DNA of 35,710 bases from the NCBI GenBank assembly GCA_029251265.1, contig JAQXDR010000013.1:1-35710 (forward strand). Reading direction: 5' to 3'. The notes beneath the pieces were generated by a model. The model did no database searches, was not told the origin of the DNA, and saw nothing but the letters and a program-made list of their open reading frames with translations. Made by a program: the position numbers and the translations under genes. Shown piece after piece: positions 8,994 through 17,815 of the stretch. Origin of the DNA: Pseudoprimorskyibacter sp. Its GTDB lineage: Bacteria > Pseudomonadota > Alphaproteobacteria > Rhodobacterales > Rhodobacteraceae. Numbering within the stretch: the first letter of the stretch is position 1; every line of letters begins with the position of its first letter.

Positions 8994-9029
8994 CAGCTCG
9001 TTCAATCAATTATCGGTCGGAGACCACCC

Positions 9030-10811
9030 ATGCACGCCTATCGCAGCCATACCTGTGCCGATCTGAAAAAGGCCAATGTCGGTGAAACCGTCCGCCTGTC
9101 CGGATGGGTTCATCGAATCCGCGACCATGGTGGCGTGTTGTTTCTCGACCTGCGCGATCATTACGGTATGACGCAGGTGATTTGTGATCCTGACAGCCCG
9201 GTTTTTTCCCAGGTCGAAAAAGTTCGAAGCGAATGGTGCATCCGAATTGATGGCAACGTCAAAGCGCGCGATGAAAGCCTTGTTAATCCAAAGCTCAATA
9301 CAGGTGAAATCGAAGTTTTTGCACGCGACCTTGAAGTTCTGGGGGCTGCCGAAGAATTGCCTTTGATGGTTTTTGGCGATCAGGAGTATCCAGAAGAAAC
9401 CCGCCTTAGGTATCGCTATCTTGACCTGCGGCGCGAGGTCATGCAGCGTAATATGACGCTTCGCTCAGATGTTGTTGCATCGATCCGCAAACGTATGTGG
9501 GGCGAAGGTTTCCGCGAATACCAAACACCAATCATCACGGCATCTTCGCCCGAGGGTGCCAGAGATTTTCTGGTTCCATCGCGCCTGCATCCAGGAAAAT
9601 TCTACGCCCTGCCGCAAGCCCCACAGCAATTCAAGCAGCTGATTATGGTGTCTGGCTTTGATAAATATTTCCAGATTGCCCCCTGTTTTCGTGATGAAGA
9701 CCCCCGTGCCGACCGCTCTCCGACTGACTTTTATCAGCTGGATATGGAGATGTCCTTTGTTTCGCAGCAGGATGTGTTCGACACGATCAGCCCTGTCATC
9801 GCCGGCGTCTTCGAAGATTTTGGTGGTGGCCGCGTGGTTGATGCGCCTGACGATTGGCCGCAGATCCCATACAAGACCGCCATGCTGGAGTATGGCAGTG
9901 ACAAACCCGACCTCCGCAATCCCATCAAAATGCAGGTGGTGAGCGACCATTTCCGCGGATCAGGCTTTGCCATCTTTGCAAAGCTTCTGGAACAAGAGGG
10001 CACTGAAATTCGTGCGATCCCAGCGCCCAAAGGCGGCTCGCGGAAATTCTGCGACAGAATGAACGTCTTTGCCCAGAAAGAGGGCCTGCCCGGGATGGGT
10101 TATATCTTCTGGCGGGATCAAGGAAACGGCATGGAGGCCGCAGGACCACTGGCCAAAAACATAGGCCCCGAACGTACCGAAGCGATCCGCCAGCAATTGG
10201 GTCTTGGCGTGGGAGACGCTGCATTCTTCCTTGGCGGGAAACCAGCAAGCTTTGTGAAAACTGCCGCCAAGGCACGCGTGGTTATCGGCAATGAGCTTAA
10301 ACTGACCGATGAAAACAGATTCGCCTTTGCATGGATCGTAGATTTTCCGATTTACGAAAAAGACGAAGAAACGGGCAAAATCGATTTTGAACACAACCCG
10401 TTTTCAATGCCACAGGGTGAAATGGCTGCTCTGGAAGGAAACCCTCTGGACGTTAAGGGCTTCCAATACGACCTCGCATGTAACGGGTACGAACTTGTTT
10501 CTGGTGCAATCCGTAATCACCGTCCTGAAATTATGTTCAAAGCGTTTGAAATCGCAGGTTATGGCGAAGACGAGGTACGCAAAAGATTTGGCGGTATGGT
10601 AAATGCTTTCCGCTTTGGGGCTCCACCACATGGCGGCTGCGCAGCTGGTATTGACCGCATCGTGATGTTGCTGGCTGATCAGCAAAACATTCGTGAGGTC
10701 ATTATGTTCCCGATGAACCAGAGAGCCGAAGATCTTATGATGGACGCGCCATCTGAACCCCTATCCGAGCAATTGATGGAACTGCGCCTGCGGGTCATGC
10801 CCGAGGACTAA
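9030..10811 (+). CDS. aspS: Aspartyl-tRNA synthetase
   Basis: A 593-aa class IIb aminoacyl-tRNA synthetase that charges tRNA-Asp, perhaps also tRNA-Asn as in many alphaproteobacteria. The N-terminal OB-fold anticodon-binding domain spans about 1-110 ([20 protein letters not shown]). The class II core carries motif 2 ([19 protein letters not shown]) and motif 3 ([19 protein letters not shown]) near the C-terminus. The bacterial GAD insertion domain lies between them. I chose ATG 9030 because it opens with the family N-terminus MHAYRSHTC and has GGAG seven bases upstream. A frame-open ATG 30 codons earlier overlaps the FNR-type box and gives an atypical leader. A strong terminator follows, so it is probably monocistronic. 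Confidence 0.97.
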   Translation: MHAYRSHTCADLKKANVGETVRLSGWVHRIRDHGGVLFLDLRDHYGMTQVICDPDSPVFSQVEKVRSEWCIRIDGNVKARDESLVNPKLNTGEIEVFARDLEVLGAAEELPLMVFGDQEYPEETRLRYRYLDLRREVMQRNMTLRSDVVASIRKRMWGEGFREYQTPIITASSPEGARDFLVPSRLHPGKFYALPQAPQQFKQLIMVSGFDKYFQIAPCFRDEDPRADRSPTDFYQLDMEMSFVSQQDVFDTISPVIAGVFEDFGGGRVVDAPDDWPQIPYKTAMLEYGSDKPDLRNPIKMQVVSDHFRGSGFAIFAKLLEQEGTEIRAIPAPKGGSRKFCDRMNVFAQKEGLPGMGYIFWRDQGNGMEAAGPLAKNIGPERTEAIRQQLGLGVGDAAFFLGGKPASFVKTAAKARVVIGNELKLTDENRFAFAWIVDFPIYEKDEETGKIDFEHNPFSMPQGEMAALEGNPLDVKGFQYDLACNGYELVSGAIRNHRPEIMFKAFEIAGYGEDEVRKRFGGMVNAFRFGAPPHGGCAAGIDRIVMLLADQQNIREVIMFPMNQRAEDLMMDAPSEPLSEQLMELRLRVMPED

Positions 10812-10846
10812 AGTATTCGGATAAAATGACTGTTTTGAAAATTTCA

Positions 10847-10877
10847 GGCAGCGGGCTTAAAGCTTGCTGCCTTTTTT
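10847..10877 (+). terminator. Rho-independent terminator of aspS
   Basis: GGCAGC (10847-10852) pairs with GCTGCC (10866-10871), with further GCTT/AGC pairing inside, followed directly by six Ts. It begins 36 bp after the aspS stop. Confidence 0.9.
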
Positions 10878-10968
10878 GTTGCGATATATTCTGGATATCC
10901 CATTCTTGAAAGTTAAAAAGGACGTATTGTGGCAATGACGACCTTAACGGAATGAATAGGTGACAGAC

Positions 10969-11736
10969 ATGTCGGACCGTCCTCTTGGGCCTGTTATTGA
11001 TAATTGGATACCACCACCTTTGCCCGGACCTCCGAGTTTGATCGGACGATGGTCCAGGGTCGAGCCGCTGAATGCCGCGCGCCATGGGCAAGCCCTTTAT
11101 AATGCATTGGCCGGACATGATTGGGTGTTTGATTATCTAAGCGAACGTCCTTTTTCCGACCCAGGATCCTATGGTGCGTTTTTATCTGATGCGGCCGCGC
11201 GACCGGATTTTCGGTTTGTCGCGTTATGCGATGCCTCAGGCACTGCGTTTGGGCTAGCAAGCTATATGCGCATGTCGCCTGACGTTGGGGTTATCGAAGT
11301 TGGAAATATCTGCATTGCCCCAAGCGGTCAAAAATCCACCAAAGCGACAGAGGCTCTGTTCTTGATGATGAAATGGGCTTTTGACGTCGGTTACCGAAGG
11401 TATGAATGGAAATGCAATGCGCTGAATGTGCCCTCTCGGCGTGCGGCGCAACGCCTCGGTTTCAGCTATGATGGGCTTTTTCGCAAGGCAACAATTGTCA
11501 AAGGTCGCAGCCGGGATACAGCATGGTTTTCAATCATCAACGATGAATGGCCGGATCTATGTAAGGCGTTTACCCACTGGCTTGATCCCACAAACTTTAC
11601 TGCTGACGGCAGCCAGATTGAACGGTTGAGCGCATTGACGTCGCCTTTTTTGGTTGTTTGCGACCCGATTGTGAGCCGCAATGATCATTACCCTGAAAAA
11701 ACCTATTTTCAAAATAAGCCAAAAGCAGATCGCTAA
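10969..11736 (+). CDS. GNAT-family N-acetyltransferase (RimJ/RimL-like)
   Basis: A 255-aa cytosolic acetyltransferase of the acetyltransf_3 type. The N-terminal segment (GPVIDNWIPPPLPGPPSL) resembles proteins of this subgroup that are longer than RimJ. The GNAT core covers about 40-190: GNICIAPSGQKSTKATEAL fits the acetyl-CoA-binding region, and WKCNALNVPSRRAAQRLGF is the typical conserved C-terminal core. The substrate is unknown. I chose ATG 10969, which has AGGTG five bases upstream; a GTG at 10960 would add three residues. The stop codon overlaps that of the convergent receiver gene inside a palindrome. Confidence 0.85.
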   Translation: MSDRPLGPVIDNWIPPPLPGPPSLIGRWSRVEPLNAARHGQALYNALAGHDWVFDYLSERPFSDPGSYGAFLSDAAARPDFRFVALCDASGTAFGLASYMRMSPDVGVIEVGNICIAPSGQKSTKATEALFLMMKWAFDVGYRRYEWKCNALNVPSRRAAQRLGFSYDGLFRKATIVKGRSRDTAWFSIINDEWPDLCKAFTHWLDPTNFTADGSQIERLSALTSPFLVVCDPIVSRNDHYPEKTYFQNKPKADR

Positions 11737-11745
11737 ATAGCGATC
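11728..11745. other. Palindrome containing both convergent stop codons
   Basis: GATCGCT-AAAT-AGCGATC has perfect 7-bp arms. The plus-strand TAA (11734-11736) and the minus-strand TAG (11733-11735) overlap in its centre. It may act as a compact two-way transcription end, although no U tract follows on either strand. Confidence 0.45.
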
Positions 11746-12443
11746 CGATCTGTTAATCGTGATTTAATCTCACCCCGCAAACGTGTCAAAGGCAATCCCC
11801 AAGAGTCACCCGCCGTACGCGCTTTTACCAGATCACGGGTGGCCTGTGCCAAATCAGTATCGCCTGCACTATCTGCGACACCTGCAAGAAATTGGGTCAC
11901 ATAATCAAAAACAGGTTCTGCGCCATTCAACAGATCATCAGCATGGGCCATATCATCCCAAAAGGCGACTGGGTCCGGTTGAATGGGTTCATCACGGACC
12001 AATCTCAGACCCTCTGGCCGCATTTCCGCAGGTAGAAGGGATAAAATCATATTCTGAAACTCAACTAGACTTTGCAATGGCTTGTCTAGAAACCCATCAG
12101 CACCCGCAGCTATTGCTTCATCTTCTACGAAGCTATCACCACTGACCGCCAAAATTACCGGCACTTTTTGTGGGGCACTTACAAGATCACGGATCAAATC
12201 AGCCCCACTGCCATCGGGTAATCCCATGTCAACAATGATAATTGTTGGACGATAAACTTTGAGGTGCCGGCGCGCCGACTGCAGACAATCTGCGCGCCTA
12301 ATACGCGCGCCACTGCGCAGGCACAACAGCCGCATAGCATCACAAGCATATCTGCTGTCTTCAACGACAAGCACGGTTAATCCCAAAAAGGGACGATTGG
12401 GCGTAGGCCGCAAAGCGGCGGGGTGACGGTCATTATCTGTCAT
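11733..12443 (-). CDS. Response regulator receiver-domain protein, no DNA-binding output domain
   Basis: A 236-aa protein with a CheY-like receiver at about 20-135. The acidic pair is Glu28-Asp29 (VVEDS), the phosphoacceptor is Asp72 (VDMGLPDGSG), the switch Ser101 lies in AVSGD, and Lys121 is in DKP. All receiver residues are intact. The C-terminal 100 residues look alpha-helical and acidic, with no recognisable HTH, GGDEF, EAL or kinase motif. No histidine kinase is adjacent. The N-terminal 19 residues are a Pro-rich extension. It may signal by protein-protein contact; partner and process are unknown. It diverges from methylmalonyl-CoA epimerase. Confidence 0.85.
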   Translation of the reverse strand: MTDNDRHPAALRPTPNRPFLGLTVLVVEDSRYACDAMRLLCLRSGARIRRADCLQSARRHLKVYRPTIIIVDMGLPDGSGADLIRDLVSAPQKVPVILAVSGDSFVEDEAIAAGADGFLDKPLQSLVEFQNMILSLLPAEMRPEGLRLVRDEPIQPDPVAFWDDMAHADDLLNGAEPVFDYVTQFLAGVADSAGDTDLAQATRDLVKARTAGDSWGLPLTRLRGEIKSRLTDRIAI

Positions 12444-12576
12444 CGGGGACCTCCTTGCCGAGTCGTCTCCATGATCTGTTCAACCTGCCTAACAGGCGGT
12501 TAATAGCCGCACCATCTTGCGGCCTGATGTGCAAATCGGCATGACGGCGAGGCAACAGGAACACAGGAGCTTAAAA

Positions 12577-12981
12577 ATGATCGGACGCTTAAACCATGTA
12601 GCAATCGCTGTCCCCGATCTAGAGGCCGCGTCAGACCAATATCGCAATGCACTTGGGGCCAAGGTTGGCGCGCCTCAGGACGAACCCGACCACGGCGTGA
12701 CTGTGGTCTTTATTGAACTGCCCAACACCAAGATTGAATTGCTGTATCCGCTTGGTGAAAACAGCCCTATTCAAAGCTTTTTAGACAAAAACCCTTCGGG
12801 AGGCATGCATCATGTTTGTTACGAGGTGGATGACATTCTAGCCGCTCGGGATACGCTCAAAGCATCAGGCGCGCGCGTTTTGGGCACAGGCGAGCCAAAA
12901 ATCGGCGCACATGGCAAACCAGTCCTTTTTCTGCATCCTAAAGATTTTAACGGCTGCCTTGTCGAACTGGAAGAGGTCTGA
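12577..12981 (+). CDS. mce: Methylmalonyl-CoA epimerase
   Basis: A 134-aa vicinal-oxygen-chelate (glyoxalase fold) protein that interconverts (S)- and (R)-methylmalonyl-CoA in propionyl-CoA breakdown to succinyl-CoA. The two VOC half-domains and expected metal ligands are visible: His7 in LNHVAIAV, a His in GMHHVCYEV, and the C-terminal Glu in CLVELEEV. The length is typical for the family. ATG 12577 has AGGAG a few bases upstream. An open frame runs 20 codons further upstream but lacks family sequence. Propionyl-CoA carboxylase and mutase genes are not in the window. A DUF1467 gene follows in the same direction. Confidence 0.93.
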   Translation: MIGRLNHVAIAVPDLEAASDQYRNALGAKVGAPQDEPDHGVTVVFIELPNTKIELLYPLGENSPIQSFLDKNPSGGMHHVCYEVDDILAARDTLKASGARVLGTGEPKIGAHGKPVLFLHPKDFNGCLVELEEV

Positions 12982-13052
12982 GATCAACCTAACTAACAAC
13001 TTGTAAGGTATGCCAAACCACTTTGCCCAGACGGGTCTTTAGGAGAGAAACA

Positions 13053-13334
13053 ATGTCCATCACCTCAGCCATCGTCTTGTTTGCCGTGATATGGTTTTTG
13101 ACATTTTTAGTCGTTATCCCCTTTCGCGTTCAGACGCAGGGGGATTTGGGAGACGTCTTGGAAGGTACCCAGGCGGGATCACCGGAACACCACCATTTAA
13201 AGACCAAAGCTTGGATCACAACTGGCATTTCGGCAGTTCTATGGGTGGTCATCTTTTCTGTGATCGTTACAGATTTCATTACCTTAGAAGATATTGACCT
13301 GTTCCAGTATCTCGCCCAACCCGATTTTGACTGA
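13053..13334 (+). CDS. DUF1467 family small membrane protein
   Basis: A 93-aa protein with two predicted transmembrane helices, at about 4-24 (AIVLFAVIWFLTFLVVIPF) and 54-75 (WITTGISAVLWVVIFSVIV). A polar loop between them carries TQGD...EGTQAGSPEHHHLK. This matches the DUF1467 family found in alphaproteobacteria, often beside mce as here; its function is unknown. ATG 13053 has AGGAGAG upstream. It is probably cotranscribed with mce (71-bp gap), and the unit ends at a strong terminator. Confidence 0.88.
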   Translation: MSITSAIVLFAVIWFLTFLVVIPFRVQTQGDLGDVLEGTQAGSPEHHHLKTKAWITTGISAVLWVVIFSVIVTDFITLEDIDLFQYLAQPDFD

Positions 13335-13377
13335 TTGAGCTAGCTTGTGCTGCTGCACTGCACGGACAAAGGGGCCT

Positions 13378-13399
13378 GCACCTAACAGGTGCCTTTTTT
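13378..13399 (+). terminator. Rho-independent terminator after DUF1467 gene
   Basis: GCACCT-AAC-AGGTGC is a perfect 6-bp hairpin followed by C and six Ts. It ends the mce-DUF1467 unit, 44 bp past the stop. Confidence 0.88.
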
Positions 13400-13418
13400 G
13401 GCCCCAAGACCCCTAAAA

Positions 13419-14102
13419 TTATCTTATCCGATGATAGATATGTGTGAATGTGGCAGCTCCCAAAATTGGGATGAACAGGTTTAATAAGGGTATCGACAAA
13501 GGCACGGCAACGAAAATTCCCGCCAGCCAGATCACCCCCAGATTTTCACGCCGCAGGACCTGTGCCTCAGCTCTGCCCACCCGCCTGATTGCAGCCATCG
13601 TGAAATATTCGCGGCCCAACAAGAAACCGTTCATCAACCAGAATATGAACGGGGCTGCAAACGGTAATAAAAGGTACAGGCCAAACGCCAATAGATTTGC
13701 CACAATCAATTGACCCAAAAATAGCAGACTGTCTGTCAGAGCTTCGGACAAGGGCACACGCCGCGCTTTTGGCAAATGCGCATAATGCCGATCCTCTACC
13801 GCCTGTGCTATTTCATCCAGAAACAACGACGTAACAGCAGAGCACACGGGCACCATTAAAAAGACACTTAGCACGAAAGTTGCAAAAAAGGCACCTACAC
13901 CCGCCAGAATGCCAAGCCCTGCGACTTCTCCTATGAATGGAAGCACAATGGTTTCCGGGGTTGCCCACGATACCAGCCCCTGAACGGCGAACATTGCGGC
14001 CACCAAAAGTGCCAATGTCAGACCCACACCTCGAAAGAAAACTCGGCGGAAACGGGGCTCTCCGATTTGTCCAAGCGTCTTGAAAAATGCTGTGAAGATC
14101 AT
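13419..14102 (-). CDS. EI24 domain (CysZ-like) membrane protein
   Basis: A 227-aa inner-membrane protein with several hydrophobic segments, at about 25-48, 60-88, 127-165 and 190-218. Its layout matches the EI24/CysZ family. FLDEIAQAVEDRHY after the second segment and NGFLLGREYFTMAAIRR after the third hydrophobic stretch are typical of the family. CysZ proteins take up sulfate, but alphaproteobacterial EI24 proteins are not all shown to do so, so the substrate is left open. Its ATG overlaps the stop of the upstream nitroreductase as ATGA, indicating translational coupling. Confidence 0.82.
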   Translation of the reverse strand: MIFTAFFKTLGQIGEPRFRRVFFRGVGLTLALLVAAMFAVQGLVSWATPETIVLPFIGEVAGLGILAGVGAFFATFVLSVFLMVPVCSAVTSLFLDEIAQAVEDRHYAHLPKARRVPLSEALTDSLLFLGQLIVANLLAFGLYLLLPFAAPFIFWLMNGFLLGREYFTMAAIRRVGRAEAQVLRRENLGVIWLAGIFVAVPLSIPLLNLFIPILGAATFTHIYHRIR

Positions 14103-14677
14103 GTGCGCCAGTCCACTTTTTTAGCCAGATCCGGGCGGGGTCGCTCTGGCGGAATAGAGGTTTCGGTTCCGATATGTATAAATCCTGCAACTTGTTCGTG
14201 CGGAGCAAGCCCCAAAGATGTTTGCATTAAATCTGGATCGTGCGAGGCCCAACCAGATAACCAATTGGCCCCCCACCCGGCCGCGAGCGCCGCATTCAAT
14301 AAAGCAAGACAAACAGCGCCAGCCGAATATGTTTGCTCAATGGCTGGAATTTTAGGGCTGTCCACGGGGGATTCGACCACAACCACAGCCAATGGACTGT
14401 TGGCAAATGCATCACGGGCTTTGGCTGCCTCTTGTGGCGGCTTGTTCAAGGCATTCGCCCGAATTTCTGTATCTGCCGCCAAATCATCCAATGCGTTGCG
14501 CTCCAGCACAATGAAACGCCATGGTTCCAATTTGCCATGATCCGGAGTCCGTGCAGCAGCCGTTAACAACGTTTCAAGTGTCGCACGATCAGGTGCAGGG
14601 GCAGTCAAAGTTTTTGCCGGGCGCGAACGGCGGCCCAGAAAAAAGGACAGAGCTTCGGGGTTGGGGGTCGGCATCAT
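14099..14677 (-). CDS. Nitroreductase family protein (YdjA-like)
   Basis: A 192-aa FMN-dependent nitroreductase-fold protein. The N-terminal RRSRPAKTLTAPAPD fits the FMN-binding Arg region. AARTPDHGKLEPWRFIV is typical of YdjA-type minimal nitroreductases, and GAVCLALLNAALAAGWGANWLSGW is the expected mid-domain segment. The natural substrate is unknown. Two adjacent ATGs occur at the start; the second (14674) has the better spacing to GGAG, so the protein may be 191 aa. It is translationally coupled to the EI24 gene. Confidence 0.87.
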   Translation of the reverse strand: MMPTPNPEALSFFLGRRSRPAKTLTAPAPDRATLETLLTAAARTPDHGKLEPWRFIVLERNALDDLAADTEIRANALNKPPQEAAKARDAFANSPLAVVVVESPVDSPKIPAIEQTYSAGAVCLALLNAALAAGWGANWLSGWASHDPDLMQTSLGLAPHEQVAGFIHIGTETSIPPERPRPDLAKKVDWRT

Positions 14678-14872
14678 ATACTCCGAAAGAAGGGCGTCTG
14701 AAGCATATGTCTGCGATGCGCATCAGGGTTTCAAGGGTAGGTGACAAATTTAGTATGGTTTTCCGGTTGGGAACAGACGACAAACCAAAAGTTTTGAGGC
14801 GCCTCTTTCATGTTGCCACGCATCAAAAGAAACCATCCTCAAAAAGCATTATACGTGTATCAGTTCAACCTG

Positions 14873-16528
14873 TTAGGCAAAACTGCCGTGGCAAAACCAT
14901 CCTCCTGTCTTCAATCCACCATGTGCAAAATACAACCACAACCGGTCACCCTGTTCAGTATCAACTTGCCAGTAATCCCTTGGTCCATTTCGCCAATCGG
15001 GATCGTCCAGCCACCATTCCGGTGTGATCCGCTCAGGTCCCAGCGCGCCGGTGCATGCAAAATTACGACTGCGCCAACGGAATGTTGCGGGTATTCTAGG
15101 TCCTTCTTCTGCCATCACCGGCTCTGGCTGAAACAAGACCAATGGGCGGGGCTGCAATCGCTCAGGCCAGTGATCTGCCCGCTGCGACCATGCTGCAGCG
15201 AGCACTTGAGAACTTTTTTCAGGTAAATGGCTTTCAGCAGGGTGTCGTCGGGTGATCGCATCCAATCCAACACGGGCACCCAAACGAGCAATAAGATCAT
15301 CAAGCGCAGAACTTTGCGCAAGGCGCGCTTGGACTTTGCGCCCGGCATCCATGTGACCTGTGACCGTACGGGCGTGTACTGGCTCATGCTGCACCGCCTG
15401 CAATCGTAACATGTCAATACCGTGCCCGGCATCAAGATCATCCAACTTCATCCGTAGCAGTGGCAGCACCCGATCAGGATCAAAGCTGGGCCGCGCCAAT
15501 CCCACAGTGATCCACTGCATGCTTCCATCACTGCGCCAAGCTTCAAGTCGTAAGGATCGTACACCCTGACCCTTGGCCTCGAGTGTTTGGCATAACCGCG
15601 GCAAAAGTCGATCCAAAGCCGCCGACACATCCTCTTTCAAACCGATTGGATCCGGCAAATTCAACCGTACTGCAAAATGATCAGGAGGCGCGGCCGGGTT
15701 CACAGGTTCGGGTGCAGACCCCAATGCCTGATCCAGCCGCAGCACCAATCCCCTTCCAAACCGGCGTGCCAATCCAGCCCGGGGCTGACCGGTTAAATCA
15801 CCGATACGCCGCAGGCCAAGCCGGGCAAGATCTTGCACCACCTCTGATTCAAGCCGCAGCGCAGCTACAGGCAAAGACGCAAGCGCACCATGAGTTTTAC
15901 CGGGCGCTGCAATCTGACCTACCTCTGCCCGAGGTGCCATTGCCACTGGCGCCATACCACCCCGTTCCCAGTGCCGTCGCTTGCCAGCACGCGATCGCGT
16001 CGCCCGGGCTTCTTGATCAATTGCATCACCAGAGCGATGGGATCCGGGTGCCATTCCCCCAAATCGCGCCAATGCCCAAGCCGCCCCCAGTGTATCGGCA
16101 ATACCCATTCGAACACTGAGCCCCAAATCTGCACAGTCATCTTGCACCTGAGCAATAAGGGCCGTTTCACCCCCAAAAAGATGTGCACAGCCTGTCAAAT
16201 CAATGATCAGCGCATCTGGCGCCTCATGCGCAACCCACGGTGAAAACTTGCCTGCCCATCGGTGTAGAACACCCAAAAAAGCCGCCTCTGCATGAGGATT
16301 TTGCTGTCGGGTCAAAAGAGTGGCACACATGGCATGCGCATCCCGCAATGGTTGTCCCACATGTAATCCCGCCTCTGAGGCCAGCTGCGACAACGACGCC
16401 ACAACCTGCGTCTGCCCTATATCACGCACGACAACCAAAGGCGCTTCGGCCAAAAGCGGATCGCGGCGGATCAGGCGTTCCGCCCCCAATCGGGGAAACC
16501 ATATAGAAAGGATACGTCGGTGCGGCAT
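14873..16528 (-). CDS. imuB: ImuB-type Y-family polymerase homologue (SOS mutagenesis accessory)
   Basis: A 551-aa member of the catalytically inactive Y-family group. The N-terminus (RRILSIWFPRLGAERL) replaces the DMDAFFA motif of active DinB, and APDALIIDLTGCAHLFGGE replaces SIDEAYLD, so a catalytic acidic residue is lost. Both are standard for ImuB. The middle (about 220-330) carries the helix-hairpin-helix/little-finger part (LARLGLRRIGDLTGQPR), and the C-terminus ends with the typical WRNGPRDYW...TGGWFCHG region. ImuB links the error-prone polymerase DnaE2 to the beta clamp. The usual partners imuA and dnaE2 are not adjacent. An SOS box lies 29-43 bp upstream, so LexA control is likely. 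No strong ribosome-binding site is visible. Confidence 0.93.
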   Translation of the reverse strand: MPHRRILSIWFPRLGAERLIRRDPLLAEAPLVVVRDIGQTQVVASLSQLASEAGLHVGQPLRDAHAMCATLLTRQQNPHAEAAFLGVLHRWAGKFSPWVAHEAPDALIIDLTGCAHLFGGETALIAQVQDDCADLGLSVRMGIADTLGAAWALARFGGMAPGSHRSGDAIDQEARATRSRAGKRRHWERGGMAPVAMAPRAEVGQIAAPGKTHGALASLPVAALRLESEVVQDLARLGLRRIGDLTGQPRAGLARRFGRGLVLRLDQALGSAPEPVNPAAPPDHFAVRLNLPDPIGLKEDVSAALDRLLPRLCQTLEAKGQGVRSLRLEAWRSDGSMQWITVGLARPSFDPDRVLPLLRMKLDDLDAGHGIDMLRLQAVQHEPVHARTVTGHMDAGRKVQARLAQSSALDDLIARLGARVGLDAITRRHPAESHLPEKSSQVLAAAWSQRADHWPERLQPRPLVLFQPEPVMAEEGPRIPATFRWRSRNFACTGALGPERITPEWWLDDPDWRNGPRDYWQVDTEQGDRLWLYFAHGGLKTGGWFCHGSFA

Positions 16529-16556
16529 CAGACCATCACATCGGGCAGCGCGATTT

Positions 16557-16571
16557 GTTCACTATTTGTTC
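16557..16571. promoter_or_regulatory. Alphaproteobacterial SOS box (LexA site) GTTC-N7-GTTC
   Basis: GTTC (16557-16560) and GTTC (16568-16571) are separated by seven bases, an exact match to the LexA-binding direct repeat known from Rhodobacter and Rhizobiales. It sits 29 bp upstream of imuB and 47 bp past the zapE stop, as expected for an SOS-induced imu promoter. Confidence 0.8.
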
Positions 16572-16617
16572 TATTTTGGTTAGACACCGGAGTCGAGTCT
16601 TGCTTTCATAGGCGATC

Positions 16618-17751
16618 CTACTGCTCTGTTTGGCACCAATCCATTGCCTGCATTTCTTGCAAACGGCTGGCCGTGCGTTCAAATTCGAAACTGCCTGTGC
16701 CTTCGATATACAAACTGCCTGGATGGGCGGCAGCACTGATAATTACCTGCACACGCGCCTCGTACAACGCATCGATAAGGGTCACAAAACGTTTGGCCTC
16801 GTTAAAATTGTCGCGCGACAGTCGTGGGATATCCTCAAGAATAAGGACCCGCACTGTCTGCGCCAGTTTCAGATAATCTGCCGGACCCAGGGGTTGCCCA
16901 CATAAATCGTAAAATGATGCCCGCGCCACACCGTTGTGGTACTGCGGCAGCGTGACCAAACGGCCTTTGACTGCCAGCTCAAGACTCTGCGAGTGACCAT
17001 TGGTCAATCCATCCCAGATGGACTCAATCTGTGCACGTGCCGCTGCATCATTGGGCGTAAAATAAACCGGTGATCCCGCCAACCGCCCCTGCCGATGATC
17101 CGTAGGAGAGGCAAGCTCGGACACCTCGAGCCGCTCACAAATCAAATCAATGAAAGGCAGAAACAGCTGCCGGTTCAAACCGTCTTTGTACAGATCTTTT
17201 GGTGCCCGATTCGAGGTTGTGACAACCACCACCCCTGCTGCAAACAGCATTTCGAACAGACGGCCAACAATCATCGCATCGGTGATATCGGTGATCTGCA
17301 TCTCGTCAAAAGCCAAAAGACGGACGTCATCACAGACTTTTTTAGCAACTGGAGCCAAGGCATCCCGAGCGTCAGCCTGACGCGCCTCGTGCATACCACT
17401 GTGGATTTCTTGCATGAATGCATGGAAATGCACCCGTCGCTTCGGCACATCCGTGGCCTCGGCAAACAGATCCATCAACATGGATTTTCCACGTCCAACC
17501 CCACCCCAGAGATACAAACCCTTGGGCGGGTCCGGCGCACGGCGAAAAAATCCGCGCTTTTGTGGTTGCATCAAAGCTGTGCGGATCTGTTCAAAACTGG
17601 GCAAAATCGCTTCTTGAGCGGGATCATGCGCGATCTCACCCGCCGCCACGTGCTTGGCGTAAATGTCCTGAAGCCTCACCATATCCGCCCGATACCGCGT
17701 CCAACCAAGATGTCCAAGCCCTGTTTGATCACAAACTTTCGTTGATGCCAT
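16618..17751 (-). CDS. zapE: AFG1/ZapE-family ATPase
   Basis: A 377-aa AFG1-like P-loop ATPase. Walker A is GGVGRGKS (83-90) and Walker B is LLAFDEMQITD. Other AFG1 landmarks are RVHFHAFMQEIH, ATSNR-type VTTSNRAPKDLYKDGLNR, and LILEDIPRLSRDNFNEAKRFVTLIDALYE near the C-terminus. E. coli ZapE acts at the division site and mitochondrial Afg1 in protein turnover; the role here is inferred from family only. I chose ATG 17751. ATG 17682 (MVRLQDIYAKH) is closer to the usual family start, and neither has a strong ribosome-binding site. The frame is open 57 codons further upstream across the MFS start, which is unlikely to be translated. It diverges from the MFS gene. Confidence 0.9.
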   Translation of the reverse strand: MASTKVCDQTGLGHLGWTRYRADMVRLQDIYAKHVAAGEIAHDPAQEAILPSFEQIRTALMQPQKRGFFRRAPDPPKGLYLWGGVGRGKSMLMDLFAEATDVPKRRVHFHAFMQEIHSGMHEARQADARDALAPVAKKVCDDVRLLAFDEMQITDITDAMIVGRLFEMLFAAGVVVVTTSNRAPKDLYKDGLNRQLFLPFIDLICERLEVSELASPTDHRQGRLAGSPVYFTPNDAAARAQIESIWDGLTNGHSQSLELAVKGRLVTLPQYHNGVARASFYDLCGQPLGPADYLKLAQTVRVLILEDIPRLSRDNFNEAKRFVTLIDALYEARVQVIISAAAHPGSLYIEGTGSFEFERTASRLQEMQAMDWCQTEQ

Positions 17752-17815
17752 AAACACTTCTGTTTTGACCTTGATTGAACAATGCGTATTCTGCAAAAAA
17801 CTGCAGGAGCCGCCC

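Larger units (their letters stand above)
8581..9029. other. 449-bp divergent intergenic region between carB and aspS
   Basis: No convincing gene is present. The region is AT-richer than its neighbours from about 8780 to 8930. It holds a candidate carB promoter (8622-8649), a CRP-like palindrome (8746-8761), an FNR-type palindrome (8927-8940) and a candidate aspS promoter (8965-8993). A 25-aa ORF at 8673-8750 lacks a ribosome-binding site and is probably chance. Confidence 0.6.

Noticed and set aside
8940-9029. A 30-codon N-terminal extension of aspS
   Set aside because: It lacks synthetase-like sequence and overlaps the FNR-type box, whereas ATG 9030 has GGAG and the family N-terminus.
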